The notes under the pieces are model-generated. The model made no database searches and was not told where the DNA came from. It saw only the letters and a list, made by a program, of their open reading frames with translations. A stretch of DNA of 64,000 bases, taken from the NCBI RefSeq assembly GCF_002312805.1, contig NZ_NMUA01000024.1:1-64000 (forward strand), read 5' to 3'. Position numbers and translations under genes: made by a program. Below, piece by piece: positions 40,327-49,670 of the stretch (positions are counted from its first letter, which is position 1; every line of letters begins with the position of its first letter). Source of the DNA: Sphingobium sp. D43FB. Lineage in GTDB: Bacteria; Pseudomonadota; Alphaproteobacteria; Sphingomonadales; Sphingomonadaceae.

Positions 40327-40340
40327 GTTCCACGTGGAAC
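40327..40340. promoter_or_regulatory. parS site between mnmE and mnmG
   Basis: GTTCCACGTGGAAC, a perfect 14-bp palindrome with the parS core CACGTG. It lies in the 60-nt gap between the mnmE stop and mnmG start. Confidence 0.88.
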
Positions 40341-40346
40341 ATCGCG

Positions 40347-41624
40347 CTATTTGCCGATGCAGAAGCCCGAAAAGAGACGGTCGAGCATGTCCTCGGTCCC
40401 CGCCTGTCCGGTGAGCGCATCGATCGCGCGGCGGACCTGCCGCAGCTCTTCGGCGATGACGAGCAGGTCATCGCTGCGCCGTGCGGCGTCGACATGGGCG
40501 AGCAATTCGCCGACCCGCGCACGCTGGCGGGCGTGGAGGGCATAATCGCCCTCGCCCGGCAAGAGTTGCGCGGCGCGATCCAGCAGGGTGGTGACGAGGC
40601 TGTCCATCCCCTCCCCTGTTCGCGCGGACAATTGCAGGCCGGGTCGGGTCGGATCGCGATCGCATTGGGCGGCGATCAACAGCGCATCAGCGCGCGGCAG
40701 GTCAGCCGCATCGCCCAGCCATAGGATGATGTCCGCTGCGTCGAGCGCCGCACGCGCGCGATCCATGCCGATCGCCTCGATCGCGTCCCCAGTCCCCTCG
40801 TGCAGACCGGCGGTGTCGGTGAAGAGGAAGGCGGTGCCGCCGATTGCCGCAGGCACTTCGATGCGGTCGCGCGTCGTTCCGGCAATGTCGGACACGATTG
40901 CGGCGTCGCGCCCGACCAGCGCATTGAGCAGGGTCGACTTGCCTGCATTGGGTGGCCCCGCCAGTACGACGCGGATGCCGTCGCGCAACCGCTCAGCCGA
41001 CGGCGCGGCCAATGCGGTGCCAATGTCTTCCGCAAGCGCCGCGATGCCCACACCGATCCGCTGCTCGATCGCAGCATCGGGCACATCATCCTCGTCGGAG
41101 AAATCGAGCGCGGCCTCGGCCATGGCCGACAGGTCGAGCAGATCGCGCCGCCAGCCTTCGACCCGGCGGGAAAAATGTCCCTCGGCCATCATCAACGCAG
41201 CACGGCGTTGCTGCTGGGTCTCGGCGGCGAGCAAGTCCGACAGGCCCTCGACCGCATTGAGATCCATCCGACCATTGAGAAAGGCGCGGCGGGTGAACTC
41301 GCCCGCTTCGGCCATGCGCAGCCCTGGCATCGCGGCCAGCACCGCCTCCACCGCCGCAACGACAGCGCGGCCGCCATGGCAATGAAGTTCGACCAGATCC
41401 TCGCCGGTCACCGTGCCGGGGCCAGGGAACCAGAGGATGAGCGTGCGATCTAGGGGCGCGCCATCCTGCGGGTCGGTAAGTAAGGCGAGGCTGGCCTGAC
41501 GCGGCGGCGGGACGCGCTGGGCAAGACTTTCCAGCGCCGCGCGGGCGTGCGGCCCGCTGACTCGCACCACCGCAATCCCGGCGGGCGGCGCGCCGCTGGA
41601 CAGGGCGAAAATCGTGTCGGTCAT
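40347..41624 (-). CDS. mnmE: tRNA modification GTPase MnmE
   Basis: 425 residues, somewhat shorter than E. coli MnmE (454). N-terminal folate-binding domain, a helical domain, and an inserted G domain with GPPNAGKSTLLNAL, switch region AGTTRD and DTAGL. It ends with the conserved CIGK, whose cysteine is needed for the modification. Partner of MnmG, which is next downstream. First large gene of the mnmE-mnmG-rsmG-parA-parB run. Confidence 0.97.
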   Translation of the reverse strand: MTDTIFALSSGAPPAGIAVVRVSGPHARAALESLAQRVPPPRQASLALLTDPQDGAPLDRTLILWFPGPGTVTGEDLVELHCHGGRAVVAAVEAVLAAMPGLRMAEAGEFTRRAFLNGRMDLNAVEGLSDLLAAETQQQRRAALMMAEGHFSRRVEGWRRDLLDLSAMAEAALDFSDEDDVPDAAIEQRIGVGIAALAEDIGTALAAPSAERLRDGIRVVLAGPPNAGKSTLLNALVGRDAAIVSDIAGTTRDRIEVPAAIGGTAFLFTDTAGLHEGTGDAIEAIGMDRARAALDAADIILWLGDAADLPRADALLIAAQCDRDPTRPGLQLSARTGEGMDSLVTTLLDRAAQLLPGEGDYALHARQRARVGELLAHVDAARRSDDLLVIAEELRQVRRAIDALTGQAGTEDMLDRLFSGFCIGK

Positions 41625-41640
41625 CGGCGTGGCGACGATC

Positions 41641-41892
41641 CTATTTCTTGTCGCCCGTCCCGCCCATGCCGGACAGGCCGATATTCATCATCTGCTGGAA
41701 CAGGCGCACGCCCGCATCGCCCATCGGCGAGAAGCTCTTGAACAGGGTTTCCATCTGCTCGACATTGCCGACCCCTTCGAAACTGTCGAGGACGGTGCGG
41801 ATATATTTGTCGTGGATGGGCGTCACGTCGGGCAGGCCGAGAAAGGCGCGCGCCTCGGCTGGGCTGCAATCCACATCGACCGTTACCTTCAT
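41641..41892 (-). CDS. DUF6489 family small protein
   Basis: 83 residues, mostly helical, with MKVTVDVDCSPAEARAFLGL at the start and a Gly-rich tail. I recognise it as the small conserved alphaproteobacterial family DUF6489; function unknown. It lies 16 nt upstream of mnmE in the same direction and is probably co-transcribed with it. Confidence 0.82.
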   Translation of the reverse strand: MKVTVDVDCSPAEARAFLGLPDVTPIHDKYIRTVLDSFEGVGNVEQMETLFKSFSPMGDAGVRLFQQMMNIGLSGMGGTGDKK

Positions 41893-42052
41893 AATCCTGG
41901 CCCTTCTGGTTCTTCTATCGTCTGTTTCCCGTCATGCCGCAAACAGGCACATGGTGGCAAATTTTTTGCGTCGGTCGATGGTTGCGCGCCTACCGCGATG
42001 CGCCAATATGCGGGCCAGCCGCCTAATGGCCAACCGCGAAAAGGAATGCGAC

Positions 42053-42754
42053 ATGACAGGCTTTACCCCGATCGAGACGCTGGAGGGCGGTGCCCGGTTC
42101 GACGCCTATGTGGCACGACCGGAAGGCGATGAGGCCAAGGCGGCGATCATCGTCATCCAGGAAATTTTCGGCGTGAACGAAGGCATCCGCCGCAAATGCG
42201 ATAATTGGGCGAAGGCAGGCTATGTCGCTTATGCCCCCGACCTGTTCTGGCGCGAGACGCCGCATGTCGAACTGGACGCCGATGTGCCGGAGGAATTCCA
42301 GGCTGCGCTCGGCCATATGCAGAAGCTCAATCAGGATCAGGCGATCCGCGACATCGAAGCGACGGTTAAGGCGGCGCGTGCGGCGGTGGATGGCGGCAAG
42401 GTCGGGCTGGTCGGCTATTGCCTGGGCGGGCGGCTGGCGTTCATGGCGGCGTGCCGTACCGATGGCGATGCGTTCGTGTCCTATTATGGCGTCGGGATCG
42501 ACGGCTTGCTGGGCGAAGCGAAGGCGATCGGGAAGCCCGTCATGCTCCACATTCCGACCGCCGATCATTTCGTCCTGCCGGACGCGCAGAAGGCGATGCA
42601 TGACGGGCTGGAGTCGAACCGCCATATTGTCCTGCATGACTATGACGGACTGGACCACGGGTTCGCCGCCGAGATGGGCAGCCGACGCGACGAGGAAGCG
42701 GCTGAGCTGGCCGACCAGCGCACCGCCGATTTCTTCGCCGAGCATCTCGCCTGA
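42053..42754 (+). CDS. Dienelactone hydrolase family protein
   Basis: 233 residues, alpha/beta hydrolase. Nucleophile C123 in GLVGYCLGGRLAF and the histidine in DGLDHGFAAEM mark the Cys-Asp-His triad of dienelactone hydrolases. No aromatic catabolic genes are nearby, so the natural substrate is unknown. The ATG at 42053 is preceded by AAGGAATG; the frame upstream is not coding. Its last base overlaps the next start by 1 nt. Confidence 0.92.
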   Translation: MTGFTPIETLEGGARFDAYVARPEGDEAKAAIIVIQEIFGVNEGIRRKCDNWAKAGYVAYAPDLFWRETPHVELDADVPEEFQAALGHMQKLNQDQAIRDIEATVKAARAAVDGGKVGLVGYCLGGRLAFMAACRTDGDAFVSYYGVGIDGLLGEAKAIGKPVMLHIPTADHFVLPDAQKAMHDGLESNRHIVLHDYDGLDHGFAAEMGSRRDEEAAELADQRTADFFAEHLA

Positions 42755-43722
42755 TGGTCGATGCCTGGCGGATGGTGGCCCGCAGCCATGGCGGGCCGGA
42801 GGTGATCGCGCGCGAGGATTTCGATCCGGGCGTGCCGGATGACGGCGAGCTGCTGATCGCGCAGGAGGCGATCGGGCTGAATTTCATCGACACCTATTAT
42901 CGCACCGGCCTCTACCCTGCCCCCCTCCCCACCCCCTTGGGGTCGGAGGGGGCAGGCCATGTCGTTGCGGTCGGGCCGGGCGTGTCGGGTTTTGCCGTCG
43001 GCGACAAGGTCGGCTGCGCGCATGGACTGGGTGCCTATGCCAGCCACCGCATCGTCGCGGCCGAGCGCGCAGTGAAGATCCCCGATGGCGTGTCGAGCGA
43101 GGATGCCGCCGCGATGATGCTCAAGGGCATGACCGCCTGTTACCTCGCCGAAGACACGATCAATCTGGCGGCAGGTCAGGTTGCTCTCGTCCACGCAGCG
43201 GCGGGCGGAGTCGGATCGGTTCTCGTGCCGTGGCTGCGCGACAAGGGCGTGGTGGTCATCGCCCATTGCGGGTCGGCGGAGAAGGCCGCGCTGGTCGATG
43301 CCGACCATAGCCTCCATGGTCCGTTCGCCGATCTGGCCGCGGCCGTTCGCGACCTGACCGGTGGTCAGGGCGTCGATGTCGTCTATGACGGCGTCGGCAA
43401 GGATAGTTGGGCGGCTTCGCTTGCCAGCCTTAAGCGCCGTGGGCTGATGGTGAGCTATGGCAATGCGTCGGGCGCGGTGCCGCCGATCAGTCTGCTGAAC
43501 TTGAGCAAGGGCGGATCGCTCTATGTCACGCGGCCGACGCTGTTCGACTATGTCGCAACGGCGGAGGCGCTGGCGCATACGGCCGACCGTTTGTTCGACC
43601 GGATGCAGCGCGGCGTGGTGCGGGCGGTGATCGGTCAGCGCTTCGCGCTTGCCGATGCAGCCGAGGCGCACCGGGCACTGGAGGCACGGCAGACGACCGG
43701 CGCGACGATCCTGCTACCCTGA
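42754..43722 (+). CDS. Quinone oxidoreductase (zeta-crystallin-like)
   Basis: 322 residues, zinc-independent medium-chain dehydrogenase/reductase. N-terminal GroES-like domain, then a Rossmann region with VHAAAGGVGSVLVPWLRDKG near 148-167 and TGGQGVDVVYDGVG. It reduces quinones by one electron using NADPH in known relatives. Coupled to the dienelactone hydrolase gene. Confidence 0.93.
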   Translation: MVDAWRMVARSHGGPEVIAREDFDPGVPDDGELLIAQEAIGLNFIDTYYRTGLYPAPLPTPLGSEGAGHVVAVGPGVSGFAVGDKVGCAHGLGAYASHRIVAAERAVKIPDGVSSEDAAAMMLKGMTACYLAEDTINLAAGQVALVHAAAGGVGSVLVPWLRDKGVVVIAHCGSAEKAALVDADHSLHGPFADLAAAVRDLTGGQGVDVVYDGVGKDSWAASLASLKRRGLMVSYGNASGAVPPISLLNLSKGGSLYVTRPTLFDYVATAEALAHTADRLFDRMQRGVVRAVIGQRFALADAAEAHRALEARQTTGATILLP

Positions 43723-43743
43723 TCGGGGTGGCCAGCAGACACA

Positions 43744-43784
43744 AAAAAGGGGGGCGAAACCATGATGGTTTCGCCCCCCTTTTT
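43744..43784. terminator. Strong bidirectional terminator
   Basis: A 20-bp perfect inverted repeat with one central base: A-run, GGGGGGCGAAACCAT, then ATGGTTTCGCCCCCC and a T-run. Works for both the oxidoreductase (plus) and terC (minus) genes, which converge here. Confidence 0.96.
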
Positions 43785-43800
43785 AGGTCAGATCAGCAAC

Positions 43801-44478
43801 TTATCGGAACAGCTGCAGCAACCCGACTTCCTGATCGGTGATCCCGGTATAGATCATCGTGCTGGCAACATAGAGGATGACCAGCAGGCCAACCCAGGCG
43901 ATCCAGCGATAGCGCTCGATATATTTGGCGATGATGTTGGCAGCGATACCCATCAGGCCGACGGCAATCACCAGCCCGACCATCAGGATGCCCGGATGAT
44001 CGCGTGCCGCACCAGCGACGGCCAGCACATTGTCGAGGCTCATCGACACGTCAGCCACGGCGACCGCCCAAGCGGCGGCGGCGAAGCTCTTGGCGGGCTT
44101 CATGCCAGAATGTTCGTCGCCTTCAATTTCCGGCGACCCGGCGCTTTCGCCGCCATGGCCGATTTCGCGATACATTTTCCAGGCGACCCAGAACAGCAGG
44201 ACGCCGCCCGCGAACACCAGGCCGATCAGCTGCAGCAACTGCGTCACCACCAGCGCAAAGCCGATGCGCAGCACCAGCGCGGCGATGATCCCGATCAGGA
44301 TCACCTTCTTGCGCTGATCAGCGGGCAGGCCGGCGGCCAGCGCGCCGATGACGATCGCGTTATCGCCCGCCAGCACGATGTCGATCAGGATCACCTGACC
44401 AAAAGCCAGCCAGGCCGATCCACTGCCAGAAAATAGCCCGGCAAAATCCGTGACGATATGGCCCCAAATGTCGGTCAT
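43801..44478 (-). CDS. TerC/YjbE family integral membrane protein
   Basis: 225 residues with about seven hydrophobic segments. The VLAGDNAIVIGALAAGLP motif near 35-52 and DVSMSLDNVLAVAG near 143-156 carry the acidic residues typical of the family, implicated in metal (Mn) export in relatives. Ends at the bidirectional terminator. It lies 24 nt downstream of rho in the same direction. Confidence 0.93.
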   Translation of the reverse strand: MTDIWGHIVTDFAGLFSGSGSAWLAFGQVILIDIVLAGDNAIVIGALAAGLPADQRKKVILIGIIAALVLRIGFALVVTQLLQLIGLVFAGGVLLFWVAWKMYREIGHGGESAGSPEIEGDEHSGMKPAKSFAAAAWAVAVADVSMSLDNVLAVAGAARDHPGILMVGLVIAVGLMGIAANIIAKYIERYRWIAWVGLLVILYVASTMIYTGITDQEVGLLQLFR

Positions 44479-44502
44479 GTCCGTCTAGTCCCCTTCACGC
44501 CG

Positions 44503-45759
44503 TCACTGGTTCATCGAATCGAAGAAATTCTCGTTGGTCTTGGAATCCTTCATCTTGTCGAGCAGGAATTCCATCGCATCGATCGTGCCCATCTGCATCA
44601 GGATGCGACGCAGCACCCACATCTTGCTGAGCGTGCCCTTGTCCACCAGCAATTCTTCCTTGCGGGTGCCCGACTTGCCGACATCCAGCGCCGGGAAGAT
44701 GCGCTTGTCGGCGACCTTGCGATCCAGCACGATTTCCGAGTTGCCGGTGCCCTTGAATTCTTCGAAGATGACTTCGTCCATGCGGCTGCCGGTGTCGATC
44801 AGCGCAGTGGCGATGATGGAGAGCGAACCGCCTTCCTCGATATTGCGCGCGGCACCGAAGAAGCGCTTGGGTCGCTGGAGCGCATTGGCGTCCACGCCGC
44901 CGGTCAGCACCTTGCCCGACGAGGGGACGACGGTGTTGTAGGCGCGGCCGAGGCGGGTGATGGAATCGAGCAGGATGACGACATCCTTCTTATGCTCGAC
45001 CAGGCGCTTGGCCTTTTCGATCACCATTTCAGCGACCTGGACGTGGCGGGTGGCAGGCTCGTCGAAGGTGGAGGACACGACCTCGCCCTTCACGCTGCGC
45101 TGCATGTCGGTGACTTCTTCCGGCCGTTCGTCGATCAGCAGGACGATCAGGAACACTTCGGGATGATTGTCGGTAATGGCCTTGGCGATATTCTGCAGCA
45201 TCACCGTCTTGCCGACGCGGGGTGGGGCGACGATCAGCGTGCGCTGGCCCTTGCCCTGGGGCGAGACGATGTCGATGACGCGCGCCGACTTGTCCTTCTG
45301 GGTCGGATCGCCCGGATCGAGCGTCAGTTTGGATTCGGGATAGAGCGGCGTCAGATTGTCGAAATTGACGCGATGACGGACCACATCGGGATCGTCGAAA
45401 TTGACGGTGTTGAGCTTCACCAAAGCGAAATAACGCTCGCCATCCTTGGGCGCGCGGATTTCGCCGTCCACCGTATCGCCGGTGCGCAGGCCGAAGCGGC
45501 GGACCTGGTTAGGCGAAACATAGATGTCGTCGGGACCGGCCAGGAAGTTGGCTTCCGGGCTGCGCAGGAAACCAAAGCCATCGGGCAGCACTTCGATCGT
45601 GCCTTCACCCATGATCTGCTCGCCATTTTCCGCCTCGGCCTTGAGGATCGCGAACATCAGATCCTGTTTGCGCAGGGTCGACGCACCCTCGACGCCCAGT
45701 TCCTCGGCAAGCTGCACGAGGTCGGCGGGCGCTGTTTTCTTAAGGTCCTTGAGATGCAT
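44503..45759 (-). CDS. rho: Transcription termination factor Rho
   Basis: 418 residues, normal length. RNA-binding N-terminal half ([20 protein letters not shown]), Walker [12 protein letters not shown] near 175-185, Walker [18 protein letters not shown] loops near the C terminus. Hexameric helicase ending transcription. The ATG at 45759 gives MHLKDLKK, the conserved start; the frame continues upstream over the promoter but is not coding. Confidence 0.98.
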   Translation of the reverse strand: MHLKDLKKTAPADLVQLAEELGVEGASTLRKQDLMFAILKAEAENGEQIMGEGTIEVLPDGFGFLRSPEANFLAGPDDIYVSPNQVRRFGLRTGDTVDGEIRAPKDGERYFALVKLNTVNFDDPDVVRHRVNFDNLTPLYPESKLTLDPGDPTQKDKSARVIDIVSPQGKGQRTLIVAPPRVGKTVMLQNIAKAITDNHPEVFLIVLLIDERPEEVTDMQRSVKGEVVSSTFDEPATRHVQVAEMVIEKAKRLVEHKKDVVILLDSITRLGRAYNTVVPSSGKVLTGGVDANALQRPKRFFGAARNIEEGGSLSIIATALIDTGSRMDEVIFEEFKGTGNSEIVLDRKVADKRIFPALDVGKSGTRKEELLVDKGTLSKMWVLRRILMQMGTIDAMEFLLDKMKDSKTNENFFDSMNQ

Positions 45760-45870
45760 TGCGAGTCGGTCCGATGACGAGAGGGAGACAGGCGCCGGAA
45801 ACGGCGAGAAACAGGCGAGCAGGACGCTGCCAGACGCTTGCCGCGAACAGGCAAGGTCGATCGTGCGCGC

Positions 45871-45899
45871 ATTTAGCGAGGCGCGGCCCGCCAAGTCAA
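45871..45899 (-). promoter_or_regulatory. Promoter of rho
   Basis: On the minus strand TTGACT (45894-45899), a 17-bp spacer and CTAAAT (45871-45876). It predicts a leader of about 105 nt before the rho ATG, room for the autoregulation by Rho known in other bacteria. Confidence 0.65.
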
Positions 45900-46027
45900 G
45901 GCGGGAGTGCGCCAGACGGGTGCGGAAAGCGCGGCGCGGCGGCGATTCGGGGCCAAGGGTGGCGCTGGCGCGATGACCGGGATTCATGCTATAGCGGGAG
46001 CATAAGATAAGCGGAAAGGATGCGGAC

Positions 46028-47014
46028 ATGAGACGGCACCGCGCAGGGCTTTGCGCCGTGCGCTTCGCGGGATTGGCGATCGGGCTGGCGACGGCCTGGA
46101 TGCCGCTGGCCGCGCAGGACGTCCCCGCGCTTGACCCCGACATTCCGCCCGCCGTCGTCCGCACCGGCCCCTCGCTCGATGCGCGGGTGACCATCCCCAT
46201 CCATATCGATGGCAAGGGGCCGTGGAACTTCATCATCGATACCGGGTCGCAACGCACCGTGATCGCGCGCGACCTGGCGGAGCAACTGGCCCTGCCCGCG
46301 CGCACCAATGTCACCATCATCAGCATGACCGGCCGGTCGGAAGCGACGACGGTGGCGGTGCCGCGCCTCGGCTTTGCGGGCGGCACGATCGACGATATCG
46401 AAGCCCCGGTGCTGGAGGGCGAGCATCTGGGCGCGCCGGGCCTGCTGGGGCTGGACAGCCTGCACGCCAAGCGGGTGACGCTGGATTTCCGCAGCGGACA
46501 GATGGCCATCGCCAGCAGCAACGCGCGCCGCAGCGCCAAGGTCGATCCCGATACGATCGTGGTGGAGGCGCGGCGCAAGCGCGGTCAGTTGATCCTGCTC
46601 GATTCCAACGTCAACGGCATGCGCGTGGCCATCATGCTCGACACCGGCACCAATTTCAGCATCGGCAATATGGCGCTGCGCAACAAACTGATCGCCAAGA
46701 AGCGCGCGCCTGAATTGCTCACCGCGTCGCTGACCAGCGTGACCGGCGGGACGCTGACCGGCGAAGTGGGGCGGATCAAGGCGGTACGGATGGGCCGGGT
46801 CAATTTGATCGACGTGCCGGTGCTGTTCGTCGATGCCAGCCCTTTTGCGGAACTGGGCATGGCGGACAAGCCGGCGCTGTTGCTGGGCATCAGTGCGTTG
46901 CGGCTGTTCGACCGGGTCGCGATCGACTTCGGCCGGGGCAAAGTGGACTTCCTGCTGCCCGATGCGAGCGCGCTCGACAAGACGCAGTTGGCGGCCAACG
47001 ACGTCCGCCCTTAG
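46028..47014 (+). CDS. Retropepsin-like aspartyl protease with two catalytic repeats
   Basis: 328 residues with a signal peptide (about 1-30). DTG triads occur at 71-73 ([12 protein letters not shown]) and 205-207 ([12 protein letters not shown]), so a single chain carries both halves of an aspartic active site, like pepsin-type pseudo-dimers built from retropepsin domains. Envelope location is predicted. It converges on the PBP gene. Confidence 0.85.
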   Translation: MRRHRAGLCAVRFAGLAIGLATAWMPLAAQDVPALDPDIPPAVVRTGPSLDARVTIPIHIDGKGPWNFIIDTGSQRTVIARDLAEQLALPARTNVTIISMTGRSEATTVAVPRLGFAGGTIDDIEAPVLEGEHLGAPGLLGLDSLHAKRVTLDFRSGQMAIASSNARRSAKVDPDTIVVEARRKRGQLILLDSNVNGMRVAIMLDTGTNFSIGNMALRNKLIAKKRAPELLTASLTSVTGGTLTGEVGRIKAVRMGRVNLIDVPVLFVDASPFAELGMADKPALLLGISALRLFDRVAIDFGRGKVDFLLPDASALDKTQLAANDVRP

Positions 47015-47023
47015 GCGCGCGCC

Positions 47024-49120
47024 TCAAGGATAAGGGTTGGGACGCGGGGGTGGCTGGCGCTGACGATCACGGTCGCGGCCCAGCACATTGTCGATCCATT
47101 GCTGGTCGATCTGCTGGGGCGGCTGTTGCCGATCCTCCGGGTCCACCTCAAGCTGTTGCTCGTCACCCTCGTCTTCCATCGCCGGGGGACGGGGGCGTTC
47201 GACGGGGAAGCCATTCTCATCGACCATCATGCCGCCCTCGGCCTCGCCATCAGGCGTGCCATAATAGGCTTCCTCGTCCGGCTCCAACTGCCATTCGGGC
47301 AAGGTGACTTCGGTTTCGAACTGTTCCACGGGGCGTTTGGCGACGGCGACCTTCATATAATCGGCAAAGGCGCGGGCGGGGGCACGGCCACCCTGCAGCA
47401 CGCCCACCGCGCGCGCATCGTCGCGCCCCATCCATACGCCGGTCGTGATGCCGCTGGAAAAGCCCAAGAACCAGCCATCCTTGTTGCTGCTGGTCGTGCC
47501 GGTCTTGCCCGCGACCGGGCGGCCGATCTGCGCCGCCTTGCCGGTGCCGGTGGACACGGCGGTCTGCATCAGGTCGGTCATGCCGGCCGCGACCCAGGGG
47601 GCGACCAGCACGCGGCTGGTGTCGTCCTGATGCTCGTAGAGCAGTCGGCCGTCCGCCGTCGTTACCTTGGTAATGCCATAGGGGGTGACGGCAATGCCCT
47701 TGCGCGCGATCGAGGCGAAGGCGCGGGTCATGTCGATCAGGCGCACGTCCGATGTGCCTAGCACCATGGAAGGATGGGTGTTGATCGGCGTCGTCACACC
47801 AAAGCGGCGGGCCATGTCGGCAACGGTCGGAAAGCCGACCTCGACACCCAGCTTCGCCGCGACGGTGTTGATCGAATAGGCGAAGGCGGTGCGGATATCG
47901 ATATCGCCCGAAAAGCGCCCGGAACTGTTGCGCGGCTTCCACCCGTTGATATCGACCGGCTCGTCGGTGACGCCGGTATCAGGGGTATAGCCCGCCTCAA
48001 GCGCGGCCATATAGACGAAGATCTTCCACGCCGATCCCGGCTGCCGCGTCGCTGTGGTGGCGCGATTATAATTGGACGTCACATAATCGAGGCCGCCGAC
48101 CAGCGCGCGCACTGCGCCATCGCGGTCCAGGCTGACCAAAGCGCCCTGCGTACCCGAAGGCACATTGGCCTTGATCGCCGCCGTCGCCGCATTCTGCATG
48201 CTGAGGTCGATGGTGGTATAGACTTCCAGCGGTTCGTTGGACTCGTCGATCAGCACATCGAGCTGCGGCAGCGCCCAGTCGGTGAAATAGCGCACGCTGT
48301 TCTGCGGCGGTTCGGGCGCGAGCGCGACATTGGCAATGTCGGCCGCCGCCTTGTCCGCTGCGCTGATGACGCCGTTCTGCACCATCAGGTCCAGCACCAC
48401 GCCCGCTCGGCCGATCGCGGCTTCGGCATCGGCGGTGGGCGAATAGCTAGACGGCGCTTTCACCAGCCCTGCGACGATCGCCGCTTCGGGCAGGTCGAGC
48501 GTCGTGGCGGGATGGCCGAAAAATTTGCGGCTGGCGGCGTCGATGCCATAGGCGCCGCCGCCGAAATAGACTTTGTTGAGGTAGAGTTCGAGGATCTGCC
48601 GCTTCGAGAATTTGCGCTCCAGCGCCAGGGCCAGCACCATCTCGCGGATCTTGCGGCCGAAACTATAGCTGTTGTTGAGGAAGATGTTGCGCGTCACCTG
48701 CTGGGTGATGGTCGATGCGCCCTGCAGGCGGCGGCCGGTGCCGCGATTTTCGACCGCGACCCAGGCCGCGCGTGCCATGCCGACCGGATCGACGCCGGGA
48801 TGATGATAAAAGCGCTTGTCTTCGGTCGACACCATCGCGTCGATCATGACCTGCGGGATTTGATCATAGTCGAGCCAGCGGCCAAAGCTCGGCCCCAGTG
48901 ACACGATTACACTGCCATCGGCGGCATGGACGCGGATCATCTGGCCATTGGGCGAGGATTTGAGGCTGCCATAATCGGGCAGCGACTGAAGCGCGATGAC
49001 CACCGCAATCACGATCGCCAACAGGCCCGCCACCGCCGCCGCCACGCCGATCTTCACCGTGCGCAGCGCCCATGTCTTCGCGCGGCTGGGCGCGCCCTTG
49101 CTCTTGCCTGATCCTGCCAT
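47024..49120 (-). CDS. Bifunctional penicillin-binding protein 1A-type
   Basis: 698 residues. One N-terminal membrane anchor (about 20-44). Glycosyltransferase family 51 domain with the catalytic Glu in MVSTEDKRFYHH (E100) and FSKRQILELYLNKVYFGGGAYGI. Transpeptidase domain: SxxK at S363-K366, SIN at 416-418, KTGTTSSN from 539. It polymerises and cross-links peptidoglycan. The C-terminal 70 residues are acidic and Gln/Pro rich. Confidence 0.95.
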   Translation of the reverse strand: MAGSGKSKGAPSRAKTWALRTVKIGVAAAVAGLLAIVIAVVIALQSLPDYGSLKSSPNGQMIRVHAADGSVIVSLGPSFGRWLDYDQIPQVMIDAMVSTEDKRFYHHPGVDPVGMARAAWVAVENRGTGRRLQGASTITQQVTRNIFLNNSYSFGRKIREMVLALALERKFSKRQILELYLNKVYFGGGAYGIDAASRKFFGHPATTLDLPEAAIVAGLVKAPSSYSPTADAEAAIGRAGVVLDLMVQNGVISAADKAAADIANVALAPEPPQNSVRYFTDWALPQLDVLIDESNEPLEVYTTIDLSMQNAATAAIKANVPSGTQGALVSLDRDGAVRALVGGLDYVTSNYNRATTATRQPGSAWKIFVYMAALEAGYTPDTGVTDEPVDINGWKPRNSSGRFSGDIDIRTAFAYSINTVAAKLGVEVGFPTVADMARRFGVTTPINTHPSMVLGTSDVRLIDMTRAFASIARKGIAVTPYGITKVTTADGRLLYEHQDDTSRVLVAPWVAAGMTDLMQTAVSTGTGKAAQIGRPVAGKTGTTSSNKDGWFLGFSSGITTGVWMGRDDARAVGVLQGGRAPARAFADYMKVAVAKRPVEQFETEVTLPEWQLEPDEEAYYGTPDGEAEGGMMVDENGFPVERPRPPAMEDEGDEQQLEVDPEDRQQPPQQIDQQWIDNVLGRDRDRQRQPPPRPNPYP

Positions 49121-49237
49121 CTGTGCCGCCCCGGATACGCGCTAATCCCGGCCCCGGCCAGCGTGATTTAGACGCTTTGCCGGGAAAAATGCCGTGGCCG
49201 TCTCCATGACGATCGCCGCTTTACGGACGATGAACGA

Positions 49238-49639
49238 TCAGTCGTCCTGGCGCGGTTTGAAGTCGAGCGAGGCGCTGTTCATGCAATAGCGCAGGCCGTT
49301 GACGCCTGGACCATCGGGGAAGACATGGCCCAGATGCCCGTCGCACTTGGCGCAGCGGACTTCGGTGCGGACCATGCCGTGGCTGACATCGCGGATTTCC
49401 TCGACCGCATCGATATCCACCGGTGCGGTGAAACTGGGCCAGCCGGAACCGCTGTCATATTTTTCCTCGGCATCGAATAATCCGGTGCCGCAGCCCGCAC
49501 AATAATAGCGGCCATCGACCTTGTTGGCGTTGAGATTGCCGGTAAAGGCCCGCTCCGTGCCGCCTTCGCGCAGCACATGATAGCGTTCAGGCGAAAGGCG
49601 CGCGCGCCATTCCGCATCGGTCAGAGTCAGCTTTTCCAT
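49238..49639 (-). CDS. msrB: Peptide methionine (R)-S-oxide reductase
   Basis: 133 residues. Zinc-binding cysteine pairs in YYCAGCGTG and [11 protein letters not shown], and the catalytic cysteine in [10 protein letters not shown]. It repairs the R-epimer of oxidised methionine using thioredoxin. No signal peptide, so cytoplasmic. Last gene downstream of the polyketide cassette, 31 nt after it. Confidence 0.97.
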   Translation of the reverse strand: MEKLTLTDAEWRARLSPERYHVLREGGTERAFTGNLNANKVDGRYYCAGCGTGLFDAEEKYDSGSGWPSFTAPVDIDAVEEIRDVSHGMVRTEVRCAKCDGHLGHVFPDGPGVNGLRYCMNSASLDFKPRQDD

Positions 49640-49670
49640 GGCGGCAATATGGGTGCGCAGAGCGCGCCGA

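Noticed and set aside
36099..41892. Replication origin in the parAB-mnmG region
   Set aside because: parS sites place the origin nearby, but no cluster of DnaA boxes or AT-rich unwinding stretch is visible in the window's gaps.
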